Positions 26,392 to 35,396 of a stretch of DNA of 64,000 nucleotides are shown piece by piece (within the stretch, counting starts at the first letter, position 1; each line of letters begins with the position of its first letter). Origin of the DNA: Campylobacter concisus (GTDB lineage: Bacteria > Campylobacterota > Campylobacteria > Campylobacterales > Campylobacteraceae). The stretch is from positions 1 to 64,000 of the forward strand of contig NZ_PIRZ01000008.1 of the NCBI RefSeq assembly GCF_003048575.1, read 5' to 3'. The notes under the pieces are model-generated. The model made no database searches, was not told the origin of the DNA, and saw only the letters and a program-made list of their open reading frames with translations. The position numbers were made by a program, and so were the translations under genes.

Positions 26392-27723
26392 TTAGTGTCT
26401 TGAAAGATAATTTGTATCGTAGTTATTGCTTAAAAAGTCTTTATTTTCCATCATGGCGATGTGAAAATCTTTTGTTGTTTTTATGCCATTTATTATGAGC
26501 TGATCAAGAGCTACTTTCATCTTATGGATCGCCCTATTTCTATCAGTATCCCAAACCACGAGTTTACCGATCATGCTATCGTAATATGGCGGTATCGAAT
26601 AATCTTGATAGATATGACTATCCATTCTTACATTGCGGCCACCTGGGCAGACATATTTTGTGATCTTGCCAGGACACGGTGTAAATGTATTTGGATCTTC
26701 AGCTGTTATCCTGCACTCGATCGCATGACCTTTTAGCTCAATGCTCTCTTGTGATGGTAGCGCCTCGCCTTCAGCCACTTTTATCATAAGCTCGATGATA
26801 TCAAGTCCGCTTACCATTTCGCTCACTGTGTGCTCAACCTGAAGTCTTGTATTCATCTCAATGAAATAAAAGTCTAAATTTTTATCAACCAAAAACTCAA
26901 AAGTACCAGCTCCCTCGTAGCCGATCGCTTTTGCCGCTTTTATGGCTGTTTCGTGAAGTCTCTCTCTTGTCTTTTCATCAAGCAAAATAGCTGGGCTTTC
27001 TTCGATCAACTTTTGGTGGCGACGCTGCATAGAGCAGTCACGCTCGCCGATGTGAAGTACATTGCCATGGCTATCGCCAATTACTTGAACTTCGATATGA
27101 CGTGGATTTAGGATATATTTTTCCATATACATTGTGCCATCACCAAATGCGCTCATAGCTTCGCTTTCAGCTGACCAAAATGCCTTTTCTAAATCCTCTT
27201 CACGTTCAACTACACGCATACCGCGTCCACCGCCACCTGCTGCAGCTTTTAATATAACTGGATAGCCTATCTTTTTAGCTAGCTCTTTTGCTGCTTTTGT
27301 ATCAGCCACAGCGCCGTCTGAGCCAGGTATGACTGGCACGCCAGCTCTTTGCATGACCTGTTTTGCCTTACTTTTATCGCTCATCAAAGCCATCGCAGCG
27401 ACACTTGGTCCTATAAATTTGATCTTGTGATGTGAGCAAATTTCAACAAAATTTTGATTTTCACTTAAAAAGCCATATCCAGGAAAGATAGCATCTGCTT
27501 CGCTGATCTCAGCCGCACTTATAATAGCTGGGATGTTTAGATAGCTGTCGCTTGAACGCTCTTTACCGATGCAAATGGCTACGTCAGCATATTTTACGTA
27601 AAGTGCGTCTTTATCAGCGGTTGAATAGACTACAACGGCTTCTTTACCCATCTCCTTTATCGTTCGCAAAGCACGAAGAGCGATTTCGCCTCGGTTTGCG
27701 ATTAAAATTCTTTTTAATTCCAT
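26392..27723 (-). CDS. accC: Biotin carboxylase subunit of acetyl-CoA carboxylase
   Basis: AccC carboxylates the biotin on AccB using ATP and bicarbonate, the first step of fatty-acid synthesis. The 443 residues match the family. It starts MELKRILIANRGEIALRALRT, has the ATP-grasp glycine loop KAAAGGGGRGM near residue 160, the ERDCSMQRRHQK block near residue 228 and the catalytic stretch FIEMNTRLQVEHTVSE near residue 283. Its ATG overlaps the accB stop as TAATG, so both subunits are translated together. Confidence 0.97.
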   Translation of the reverse strand: MELKRILIANRGEIALRALRTIKEMGKEAVVVYSTADKDALYVKYADVAICIGKERSSDSYLNIPAIISAAEISEADAIFPGYGFLSENQNFVEICSHHKIKFIGPSVAAMALMSDKSKAKQVMQRAGVPVIPGSDGAVADTKAAKELAKKIGYPVILKAAAGGGGRGMRVVEREEDLEKAFWSAESEAMSAFGDGTMYMEKYILNPRHIEVQVIGDSHGNVLHIGERDCSMQRRHQKLIEESPAILLDEKTRERLHETAIKAAKAIGYEGAGTFEFLVDKNLDFYFIEMNTRLQVEHTVSEMVSGLDIIELMIKVAEGEALPSQESIELKGHAIECRITAEDPNTFTPCPGKITKYVCPGGRNVRMDSHIYQDYSIPPYYDSMIGKLVVWDTDRNRAIHKMKVALDQLIINGIKTTKDFHIAMMENKDFLSNNYDTNYLSRH

Positions 27724-28169
27724 TAATTTTTCTCCACGCCAAATAACGGCAATCCAAACTCAACTGGCTGTCCGTCAGAGACTAGCATCTCAGTGATCTG
27801 GCAGTCAAACTCAGCCTCGATCTCGTTCATGATCTTCATAGCCTCGATGATACCTACTACATCGCCTTTTCTTACTCTTTGACCTACTTTTACAAATGGA
27901 GCAGCACCTGGGCTTGGAGCAGCATAGAAAGTACCTACCATAGGAGATTTTATGCTATCTTTTGGCGAGTTTGCAGCTGGTTTTACCTCTGAATTAACGA
28001 CTACATTTACAGGTGCTGGAGCTGGTGCTTGTGCTGCTGGTTTAGCAGGCGCGCAATAATCTGAAAATTTTTCAAGCTCTACCTCAAAATCACCACTTTT
28101 TATTTTGATATGATTCATCTCCATATCATTAAAAAATTCGATAAGCTCTTTTATATCTTCTTTTTTCAT
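27723..28169 (-). CDS. accB: Biotin carboxyl carrier protein of acetyl-CoA carboxylase
   Basis: This 148-residue protein carries biotin for acetyl-CoA carboxylase. The biotinylation motif EAMKIMNE is near residue 115, within the barrel domain that starts SPMVGTFYAAPSPGAAPFVKVGQ. A Pro/Ala-rich linker (PAKPAAQAPAPAPV) joins it to the N-terminal helix. I chose the ATG at 28169 because GGAG lies just upstream and homologues start MKKEDIKEL; a longer frame to 28244 lacks support. accC follows by TAATG overlap. Confidence 0.96.
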   Translation of the reverse strand: MKKEDIKELIEFFNDMEMNHIKIKSGDFEVELEKFSDYCAPAKPAAQAPAPAPVNVVVNSEVKPAANSPKDSIKSPMVGTFYAAPSPGAAPFVKVGQRVRKGDVVGIIEAMKIMNEIEAEFDCQITEMLVSDGQPVEFGLPLFGVEKN

Positions 28170-28278
28170 AGAAATTTCTCCTAAATTTTTATATAAGCGT
28201 CTAATTGTAGCGAAAATTAGATAAAAAATTTTTTTATGAAGCAAAAACGAGAACTCAAAGCTACTCTTTTTTGCTAAG

Positions 28279-29120
28279 TTATTTTTCAGTAATAATTATC
28301 TTAATACCTTTAGTATCAACTAAACTTTCATCGATGATGATCTCATCTATCTTTGCTGCTCTTATCACGCCACTTTTTGGATTTTTTATACTTTTTATCG
28401 CTCCACTTGTGTTCACATCGACACTTGAATATTCAAACGCAAGACTTGTATCCATAAAATACAATCTTTTACGACCAAATTTTCCACGTAACAAAGTGCT
28501 TGCAAGCTCTTTATCGTGCAGTTTATAAGCGTCACATTTTTTGAGTTCCAAGCTAGATATTCGCCTGAGATTAGACAGTTTTGCGCGGTCACGTTTTCGC
28601 AGTTCCAAAATGCATCTTTTGAGATGAGTTTTGAGTTTGTGATGCGAAGGTTTTTGCAGCTATCAAAGCAGTAGTTGCCGTCTAAATTTAGCCCATCAAC
28701 CTCCAAATTTTCGATATTTGCCCCGAAGTAATCCCCTTTTGCAAAGACGTTTTTTATCTTCACATCCGAGCATCCCCAAAGTGTCTCGGCAGCATCTGAG
28801 AAATTTACATTTTCAAGTGAAATTTGCGAGCTTTTTCTAAAGCTTTTTGGAGCATTGATGACCAAGTCTTTGAAGCTTAAATTTGTGCTGTACCACATAC
28901 CAGCCCTTGCTAGAGGCTCTAGATAGCCGCCATTTAGCGTTATGTCATTTGCATACCAAAGCGGATATTTGTAGGCAAAAACACAATCGTTTAGCTTTAA
29001 ATTTGAGCTATGTTTTAGCGGTGACTCGCCATCTTCAAAGATACAATTTGCAAAATTTACACCTTTTACACCAAACATCGCGCGCTCGCCGGTGAAAATT
29101 TCTTCTTTTCGTTCTTGCAT
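28279..29120 (-). pseudogene. DUF3737 repeat protein, interrupted by a frameshift
   Basis: The reading frame starting MQERKEEIFTGERAMFG at 29120, behind AAAGGGG, encodes a DUF3737 protein with right-handed beta-helix (pentapeptide-like) repeats such as NCENVTAQNCLISGEYLAWN. Near 28454-28456 the frame is broken: the N-terminal part reads through VVKDCILWIQ and stops at 28413, while the expected C-terminus DTSLAFEYSSVDV to IKIIITEK continues in another frame and ends at 28279. Adding one T would give KDCILLDTSLAFEYSS, as in intact homologues. It could be a real null mutation or a sequencing error. The function of DUF3737 is unknown. Confidence 0.8.
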
Positions 29121-29213
29121 TTTTGCCCCTTTATTAATTTTTGCTGTTAAAATTATACTAATTTTCATCTAATTTATTTGCTTTATTAAATTTACTTTAA
29201 AGATGCAAAGCGT

Positions 29214-29219
29214 TATAAT
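29214..29219 (+). promoter_or_regulatory. -10 element of dcd
   Basis: TATAAT lies 20 bases before the dcd ATG and is followed by CGCCCAAAAAAGGAG, giving a short leader with a strong ribosome-binding site. Confidence 0.6.
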
Positions 29220-29239
29220 CGCCCAAAAAAGGAGAAAGA

Positions 29240-29800
29240 ATGGGTTTAAAGTCAGACTCTTGGATAAGAAAAATGTCGGTTGAGAAAAATATGATAGTGC
29301 CGTTTGCCGAGGAGCAGGTCGGACGCGGCGTGGTTAGCTACGGAGTGTCCAGCTACGGCTACGATATCCGCGTGGGTGACGAGTTTAAAATTTTCACCAA
29401 TATCGGCGGTACCGTGGTCGATCCGAAAAATTTCGACGAGAAAAATGTGGTAGATTTTAAAGGGGGCGTCTGTATCGTCCCGCCAAACTCGTTCGCTCTA
29501 GCGCGCACGATCGAGTATTTTAACATGCCAGATAACGTGCTAGCCATCTGCCTAGGCAAAAGCACATACGCAAGGTGCGGTATCATCGTAAACGTCACGC
29601 CTTTTGAGCCCGGATTTAAAGGGCACATCACGATAGAAATTTCAAATACTACGCCGCTGCCGGCTAAAATTTACGCGAACGAGGGCATCGCGCAGGTGCT
29701 ATTTATCGAGGGGGACGAGCCGTGCGAAGTAACTTATGCTGATAAAAATGGCAAATACCAAGCTCAAGAAGGTATCACACTACCAAGAATTTTGAAGTAG
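29240..29800 (+). CDS. dcd: dCTP deaminase
   Basis: Dcd deaminates dCTP to dUTP, supplying dUMP for thymidylate synthesis. The 186 residues show the trimeric dUTPase-like fold: [13 protein letters not shown] near residue 37, the nucleotide-binding [31 protein letters not shown] near residue 105 and the C-terminal [12 protein letters not shown]. The first three quarters use many GCG, CGC and GAC codons and are GC-richer than flanking DNA; the last 70 bases look AT-rich again, consistent with a recombined segment. It stands alone ahead of the glycan operon. Confidence 0.96.
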   Translation: MGLKSDSWIRKMSVEKNMIVPFAEEQVGRGVVSYGVSSYGYDIRVGDEFKIFTNIGGTVVDPKNFDEKNVVDFKGGVCIVPPNSFALARTIEYFNMPDNVLAICLGKSTYARCGIIVNVTPFEPGFKGHITIEISNTTPLPAKIYANEGIAQVLFIEGDEPCEVTYADKNGKYQAQEGITLPRILK

Positions 29801-29922
29801 TTTTTATGTCTTTGCCAAGGTCAGATTTATTGTCTGCTTTTTATAGAAACTATAAACATTAATGAAAATTTGACGAAATAGAAGCTAGAAAGAGCGGAGC
29901 TTTGATAAACAAATTTTAAATT

Positions 29923-29938
29923 TGGCACAGCTTTTGCT
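29923..29938 (+). promoter_or_regulatory. Sigma-54 (RpoN) promoter of the maf-leg operon
   Basis: TGGCAC-AGCTT-TTGCT matches the -24/-12 consensus, with GG at 29924-29925 and GC at 29936-29937 separated by exactly ten bases. It is 50 bases ahead of the maf ATG. In Campylobacter RpoN controls hook and basal-body genes through FlgS/FlgR, so the glycan operon is probably timed with flagellar assembly. Confidence 0.85.
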
Positions 29939-29987
29939 TTAAATTTGGCAATTTAATACAGCATACAAACACATTTTAAGGATATTT

Positions 29988-31958
29988 ATGTCTGATAAAA
30001 AAACCAAACTAGAGACAAAAGAAAAAAATTTAAGCGGAATTACAAATCCTATTTTTGAAAAAAATCTTCAAGCATTATTTCAGCAAGATGAGGTCTTAGC
30101 TGCGAGACTTTTTGGAATGAACCTACAAACTAAATACGAAATCGTTCTAGACAAAAGTGATCCAATACACATAAATATCATCAATAAAGAATCTAATAAA
30201 ACAATATATAAAGATCCGGTTGAAGAAGTAAGCAAGATGCTTGCTGATATAGAAAAAAAATATAAAAGATATCCAGGACTTTTCTTTTATGGCTTAGGAA
30301 CTGGTATATTTTATAAAGCTTTAGCAAAAAATAAGACTCATAAAAAAATTATTATCATAGAACCAGAACTTGAGATCATACATCTTGTTTTAAATATTAT
30401 TGATATATCAGATGAGCTTAAAGATGAACAAATTGTTCTTTTTTATTCAGAATTTGCTACATATGTACAGTTTTACTATCTCGTATCGCATAGTGATTTA
30501 GATATATATGCTAAAACTTATAGCTTAATAATCCACTCTAACTATTATGATAATTTTGCAGATGACTATATCAAAATAAATAAAGATATAACAAGAGCCT
30601 TTTCACAAAATGTCGTATCTCATGGCAATAGTATAGATGACCTACTAATAGGTACAAAGCAGCATATCGAGAATTTACCTCATATGCTTACTAACTATTG
30701 CTACACAAATTTAGTTAAAAAAAGACACAGTCTTATGGATACAGCGATCATTGTCTCGACTGGACCAAGCCTAGACAAACAACTAGAAACGCTTAAAAAA
30801 TTTGCACCTTATGTAAGCATTATAAGCGTCGATGCATCCTATCCGATACTTGCAAGAAATGGAATAAAACCTGACTATGTAACATCAATTGAACGGATGA
30901 TACCTACTTCTACTTTTTTTGAAAAAAAACACCCTGGATTTGATGATGATATAAATTTTATTGTAGCTTCAGTGACACACAGCCAAACTGTAAAAAATAT
31001 ATTACCTAGACGTTTAGTGCTTACGATGAGGCCTCAACAAGAAGAAAAAATGTTTAGACTCAACAAATATGGATATCTTGGCGTCGGACACAGTTGTGCA
31101 AATATGGCCTACCAGTTAGCATATGTGCTAGGGCATAAAAATATTGTTTTTATAGGTCAAGATCTTGCTTTTGGTAAAGATGGTGCAAGTCATGCCAAAG
31201 GTCACACTATCGCTCAGCCGGACGAAAACTTATACACCACTGCATATGGTGGCGAAGGAGAAGTAAGAACAACTTATGTATGGATGCTATTTAAAAATCA
31301 ATTTGAAAATGATATCGAGCAAGCTAAATTAGAAGATATAAAATCATATAACTGCACTGAAGGTGGAGCTAGAATAAATGGTGCCATAGAGAAACCTTTT
31401 TTAGAAGTTATGAATGAGCTTTGCAAAGGTAAAAAAGTTAAAAATTTACCAAATATCAAAAAAGATAGCGATAAAGTAGCTAACAAAAATTTGTTAAAAG
31501 CCTATGAAGTAATACAAAACAAAATAAGAGTTCAAACACAAGCTAAAGAAAAAATAGAAAAAGTATTTTTAGAACTAACTCCAAAAATTGATAATTTTAT
31601 GCTTTTAAGAGATAAGAATGAAATAAATACAAAGCATTTTAAACAGCTTGTAGGGATATCAAACAAGATAGATAAGCTTAAAAATTGTATATCTCATAAA
31701 AAGTATATGAGATATATAGAAAATATTTTTGCTATCTCGACTTATTATCAAGAACTAGAGCTTGCTAAAGTATCAGTAGCACCAAGTGATACAGACGAAG
31801 AAAAAACTAATAAATTAGTTGAGTGGATAGAATTTCATAAATACTGGCTATTTTCAGCAGCTGGCGGTATAAATGCGGATATAGAAACAACAAAAGAAGC
31901 CTCAAAACCTCTTATAAAAGAGCTTAAAAAACGTGGCATCTTTCCAAAAAAAGACTAA
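29988..31958 (+). CDS. Maf-type motility accessory factor (flagellin nonulosonate transferase)
   Basis: This 656-residue cytoplasmic protein belongs to the Maf (DUF115, MAF_flag10) family. These are thought to transfer pseudaminic or legionaminic acid from the CMP-sugar onto Ser/Thr of flagellin. The GT-like core is seen in FFYGLGTGIFYKALAK near residue 98 and STGPSLDKQL near residue 260, followed by SVDASYPILARNGIKPDY and the conserved GQDLAFGKDGASHA near residue 395. The C-terminal 150 residues are helical. It follows a sigma-54 promoter and precedes legB by three bases. The linkage to leg genes makes legionaminic acid its likely donor sugar (inference). Confidence 0.92.
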   Translation: MSDKKTKLETKEKNLSGITNPIFEKNLQALFQQDEVLAARLFGMNLQTKYEIVLDKSDPIHINIINKESNKTIYKDPVEEVSKMLADIEKKYKRYPGLFFYGLGTGIFYKALAKNKTHKKIIIIEPELEIIHLVLNIIDISDELKDEQIVLFYSEFATYVQFYYLVSHSDLDIYAKTYSLIIHSNYYDNFADDYIKINKDITRAFSQNVVSHGNSIDDLLIGTKQHIENLPHMLTNYCYTNLVKKRHSLMDTAIIVSTGPSLDKQLETLKKFAPYVSIISVDASYPILARNGIKPDYVTSIERMIPTSTFFEKKHPGFDDDINFIVASVTHSQTVKNILPRRLVLTMRPQQEEKMFRLNKYGYLGVGHSCANMAYQLAYVLGHKNIVFIGQDLAFGKDGASHAKGHTIAQPDENLYTTAYGGEGEVRTTYVWMLFKNQFENDIEQAKLEDIKSYNCTEGGARINGAIEKPFLEVMNELCKGKKVKNLPNIKKDSDKVANKNLLKAYEVIQNKIRVQTQAKEKIEKVFLELTPKIDNFMLLRDKNEINTKHFKQLVGISNKIDKLKNCISHKKYMRYIENIFAISTYYQELELAKVSVAPSDTDEEKTNKLVEWIEFHKYWLFSAAGGINADIETTKEASKPLIKELKKRGIFPKKD

Positions 31959-31961
31959 AGC

Positions 31962-33149
31962 ATGGATATATTAAGATTAATAGGACGCACGAAAAACCTT
32001 TTTGAAGATGACATAAATGTGCTTGGTAAAAATTTAAAAGAGATAGTTTCAAGTTCGAGCTTTCTAGTTATTGGCGGTGCCGGTTCTATCGGCTCAGCCG
32101 TGACAAAAGAAATTTTTATAAGAGATCCAAAAAAATTATACATCGTTGATATCTCTGAAAATAACCTTGTCGAGCTGGTACGTGACATAAGAAGCGAGTT
32201 TGGATATATAAGTGGCGACTTTAAAACTTTCGCCATAGATGTTGCAAGTGCCGAGTTTGATGCACTCTTGGCACAAAGTGGTGGATTTGACTACGTGTTA
32301 AATTTATCAGCACTAAAGCATGTTAGAAGCGAAAAAGATCCGTTTACGCTTATGAGGATGCTTGAAACAAATATCTTTAACACCGACAAAACGCTAGCGC
32401 AAGCTCTCTACATGAAGTCAAAAAAATATTTCTGCGTTAGCACCGATAAGGCTGCAAACCCTGTAAATTTAATGGGAGCTAGCAAGCGCATCATGGAGAT
32501 GTTTGTGTTTAGACACTCTTTAAATATCGACGTCTCAATGGCTAGATTTGCAAACGTGGCATTTAGCGACGGCTCACTTCTTTTTGGATTTCAAAAGCGC
32601 ATAGAAAAATTTCAGCCCATAGTCGCCCCAAACGACGTCAGGCGCTACTTCCTAACGCCAAAAGAGAGCGGCGAGCTTTGTCTTTTAAGTACCATTTTTG
32701 GTGAAAATAGAGATATATTTTTCCCAAAATTAGATGAAAATTTAGACCTCATAACATTTAGCGAGATAGCCAAACGATACTTAGTAAATTTAGGCTACGA
32801 GCCATTTTTATGTGAAAATGAGGAGGAGGCTAGAAAGCTTGCAAAAGTACTTCCAAAAGATGGCTTTTACCCTTGTCTTTTTGCACCTAGCGACACGACT
32901 GGAGAGAAGGACTATGAGGAGTTTTTTGTTGACGGCGAGAAGCTTGATATGCAAAGACTTCAAAATATTGGCATAGTTAAAAATGATGCAAATTTTGATA
33001 GCAAAAAGCTGGAAATTTTTAAAAACAATATCTTAAATTTAAAATCGAGCTTAGCATGGAGCAAAGAGGACATTTTGCGCGAAGTTTTCGAGCTTATACC
33101 GAATTTTATGCATAAAGAAACAGGAAAGTATCTCGATGAGAAAATGTGA
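31962..33149 (+). CDS. legB: GDP-GlcNAc 4,6-dehydratase (LegB-type SDR)
   Basis: LegB starts the dedicated legionaminic acid pathway by 4,6-dehydrating the nucleotide-activated GlcNAc. The 395-residue extended SDR has the NAD(P) loop GGAGSIGSAV near residue 40, the catalytic-site block LSALKHVRSEKDPF near residue 109 and STDKAANPVNLMGASKR near residue 150. This is the atypical FlaA1/CapD-type active site lacking the usual YxxxK. A C-terminal extension of about 120 residues is typical of LegB. It lies three bases after maf and overlaps legC by 14. Confidence 0.9.
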   Translation: MDILRLIGRTKNLFEDDINVLGKNLKEIVSSSSFLVIGGAGSIGSAVTKEIFIRDPKKLYIVDISENNLVELVRDIRSEFGYISGDFKTFAIDVASAEFDALLAQSGGFDYVLNLSALKHVRSEKDPFTLMRMLETNIFNTDKTLAQALYMKSKKYFCVSTDKAANPVNLMGASKRIMEMFVFRHSLNIDVSMARFANVAFSDGSLLFGFQKRIEKFQPIVAPNDVRRYFLTPKESGELCLLSTIFGENRDIFFPKLDENLDLITFSEIAKRYLVNLGYEPFLCENEEEARKLAKVLPKDGFYPCLFAPSDTTGEKDYEEFFVDGEKLDMQRLQNIGIVKNDANFDSKKLEIFKNNILNLKSSLAWSKEDILREVFELIPNFMHKETGKYLDEKM

Positions 33150-34287
33150 TTTTGACGAGGTTTTGAAATTTATAAAAAGCACCTTTGGCAAGGATAAAGT
33201 CCCGCTTCACGAGCCTAAATTTATAGGCAATGAGAAAAAATATCTACTTGAGTGCATCGACTCTAGTTTCGTCTCAAGTGTCGGTAAATTTGTAGATGAG
33301 CTTGAGAGTAAGCTAGCTCAAATGGTTGGTGCTAAATTCGCAGTTGCTACGACAAATGGCACCTCTGCGCTTCATATCTGCTTAAAGCTAGCCAGTGTTG
33401 GCCAAGATGACGAAGTGATCACACAGCCAGTTACCTTTATAGCCACTTGCAATGCCATTAGCTACCTTTTTGCAAAGCCAGTTTTTGTGGATGTTGACCT
33501 TGACACACTTGGTATGTCGCCAGCGGCGCTTAGTGAGTTTTTAGAGAGAAACTGCGAGCTAAAAGACGGCAACTGCGTAAATAAAACTAGCGGCAGGATA
33601 GTGCGTGCCTGCGTGCCTATGCATACTTTCGGGCTACCTTGCAAGATAGTTGAGATAGCTGAAATTTGCAAGCGTTGGAACATCGCTTTGGTAGAAGATA
33701 GCGCCGAGAGCCTTGGCAGCTACTACAAAGGCACTCATACAGGGAATTTTGGCAAGCTTGCAGCGATGAGCTTTAATGGCAATAAGATCGTCACAAGCGG
33801 AGGAGGCGGAGCTATCATCACAAACGACGAGGAGATAGCAAAGCACGCTAAATTTATCACCACAACGGCCAAGGTGCCGCATCCTTTTGAGTATCGTCAC
33901 AGCGAGATCGGCTACAACTACCGCTTGCCAAATTTAAACGCGGCCCTGCTTGTGGCGCAGCTAGAAAATTTGGAGCTATTTTTAAAGAGCAAACGCGAGC
34001 TTGCGATGATCTATAAAGAGTATTTTTCTAAATTTGATGATGTGAAATTTATAGATGAGCCAGCAGACGCTAGGTCAAATTTTTGGCTAAACACGGTGCT
34101 TTTTGAAAGCCGTGAAAAACGAGATGAGTTTTTAAAATTTAGCAATGAAAATGGTGTTTTTACACGTCCTATCTGGCAGCTCATGAATGAGCTTGATATG
34201 TTTAAGGACTGCCAAAGAGATGAGCTAAAAAATGCTAAATTTCTAAGCGACAGGATAGTAAATATCCCAAGTTCAGCAATACTATGA
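33136..34287 (+). CDS. legC: Aminotransferase of legionaminic acid synthesis (LegC)
   Basis: LegC is a DegT/DnrJ/EryC1 PLP aminotransferase that adds the 4-amino group to the 4-keto sugar made by LegB. The 383 residues contain ATTNGTSALHICLKLA near residue 72, VEDSAESLGSYYKG near residue 188 and the PLP lysine in SFNGNKIVTSGGGGAI near residue 213. It overlaps legB by 14 bases and the acyltransferase gene by ATGA. Its codon use matches legB but not the next two genes. Confidence 0.92.
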   Translation: MRKCDFDEVLKFIKSTFGKDKVPLHEPKFIGNEKKYLLECIDSSFVSSVGKFVDELESKLAQMVGAKFAVATTNGTSALHICLKLASVGQDDEVITQPVTFIATCNAISYLFAKPVFVDVDLDTLGMSPAALSEFLERNCELKDGNCVNKTSGRIVRACVPMHTFGLPCKIVEIAEICKRWNIALVEDSAESLGSYYKGTHTGNFGKLAAMSFNGNKIVTSGGGGAIITNDEEIAKHAKFITTTAKVPHPFEYRHSEIGYNYRLPNLNAALLVAQLENLELFLKSKRELAMIYKEYFSKFDDVKFIDEPADARSNFWLNTVLFESREKRDEFLKFSNENGVFTRPIWQLMNELDMFKDCQRDELKNAKFLSDRIVNIPSSAIL

Positions 34288-34961
34288 AAAGTAAAGATAT
34301 GACATCAGGGATTTATATAGTAGGGACAGGCGGATTTGCAAGTGAGGTTGCTGAGTATATTCTAGATAATGACGAATATAAAATTAATGGATATTTTGAT
34401 ATTAAAGAAGATGATTATAAAAAATATAAATATGTAGCACCATTTTTGGGAGATGAACAAAACTACAATTTTTCTAAGGGAGATAATGTAACTATTGCTA
34501 TTTCCGACCATAAGCTAAGGAATAAAATATATATGTTTTTGAAAAACAAAGGAGTTAATTTTCCAAACATTGTTCACAGAAGTTCATTTATATCAAAGTC
34601 TTCTTTTGTGGGTGAGGGCTCCTTAATATGTCCATTTGTATCTATAACATCAAACGCCAGTATAGGCAAAAATTTTCAAGCAAATATTTATAGCTATGTG
34701 GCACACGACTGCATAATAGGAAGTAATGTTACATTTGCTCCATCCGTTAAATGTAATGGAAATGTAATAATCGAAGATGATGTATATATTGGAACCGGAG
34801 CGATTATTCATCAGGGTAAACACAATAGACCATTAAGGATTGGAAGAGGCGTTGTGATTGCGGCCGGCTCAGTGGTAACAAAAAGTATCGAAGCCGGAAA
34901 GACTGTATTTGGAAATCCAGCTATTGAATTTACGAAAGAAAATATAAAAAGGAGAAGCTAG
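34284..34961 (+). CDS. legH: NeuD/PglD-like sugar N-acyltransferase (LegH position)
   Basis: This 225-residue enzyme has the PglD/NeuD layout: an N-terminal Rossmann-like sugar-binding domain starting GIYIVGTGGFASEVAEYI, then a left-handed beta-helix of hexapeptide repeats. The catalytic His is probably in YSYVAHDCIIGSNVTFAPS. LegH acetylates the 4-amino group of the bacillosamine intermediate. Here the acyl donor could be different, because a MaoC-like hydratase gene follows directly. Both genes are more AT-rich than legC and legI, suggesting a swapped cassette. It overlaps the legC stop by ATGA. LegH is assigned by position and family. Confidence 0.85.
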   Translation: MKSKDMTSGIYIVGTGGFASEVAEYILDNDEYKINGYFDIKEDDYKKYKYVAPFLGDEQNYNFSKGDNVTIAISDHKLRNKIYMFLKNKGVNFPNIVHRSSFISKSSFVGEGSLICPFVSITSNASIGKNFQANIYSYVAHDCIIGSNVTFAPSVKCNGNVIIEDDVYIGTGAIIHQGKHNRPLRIGRGVVIAAGSVVTKSIEAGKTVFGNPAIEFTKENIKRRS

Positions 34962-35396
34962 GTGGCTAATTTTTTAAATTCAATCCCAATTGAAGAGATT
35001 AAAATAGGCATGAAAGCTAGCTATTCTCAAACTATTACAGATGCCGACATTAAAGCGTTCGCAGGTATTAGTGGGGATAGAAATCCAGTACACATAGATG
35101 AGGAATATGCTTCTAACTCAAGATATAAAAAAAGAATCGCTCATGGATTAATGACCGCATCTTACTTTTCTGCCCTTTTTGGTACTAAAATTCCAGGGGA
35201 AGGTTGTGTTTATGTCTCTCAAACTTTAAATTTTAAAAGACCGGTTTATGTTGGAGATACGGTAACTGCCACTGTTGAGGTCTTTAGAGTTGATCTAGAA
35301 AAATTTAGGGTATTTTTTAGAACTATTTGCAGAGTTAAGCAAAGAATTGTTACTGATGGGGAAGCAGAAATATATATTCCCAAAATAAGGAATTAA
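34962..35396 (+). CDS. MaoC-like (R)-specific hydratase in the legionaminic acid operon
   Basis: This 144-residue hot-dog-fold protein has the MaoC/PhaJ hydratase-2 active site: FAGISGDRNPVHIDEEYA near residue 34, with Asp and His in the expected positions, then RIAHGLMTASYFSALFG. Such enzymes hydrate trans-2-enoyl-CoA to (R)-3-hydroxyacyl-CoA. The start is GTG, directly after the preceding TAG, with AAGGAG nine bases upstream; the next gene, legI, begins after one intervening stop codon with no spacer. No step of standard legionaminic acid synthesis needs it. Supplying a 3-hydroxybutyryl donor for the adjacent acyltransferase is an inference. AT-rich like that gene. Confidence 0.85.
   Translation: MANFLNSIPIEEIKIGMKASYSQTITDADIKAFAGISGDRNPVHIDEEYASNSRYKKRIAHGLMTASYFSALFGTKIPGEGCVYVSQTLNFKRPVYVGDTVTATVEVFRVDLEKFRVFFRTICRVKQRIVTDGEAEIYIPKIRN

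Noticed and set aside
28440-28470. Programmed -1 frameshift in the DUF3737 gene
   Set aside because: No XXXYYYZ heptamer is in the zero frame and no clear downstream structure is seen; a plain one-base loss explains it.
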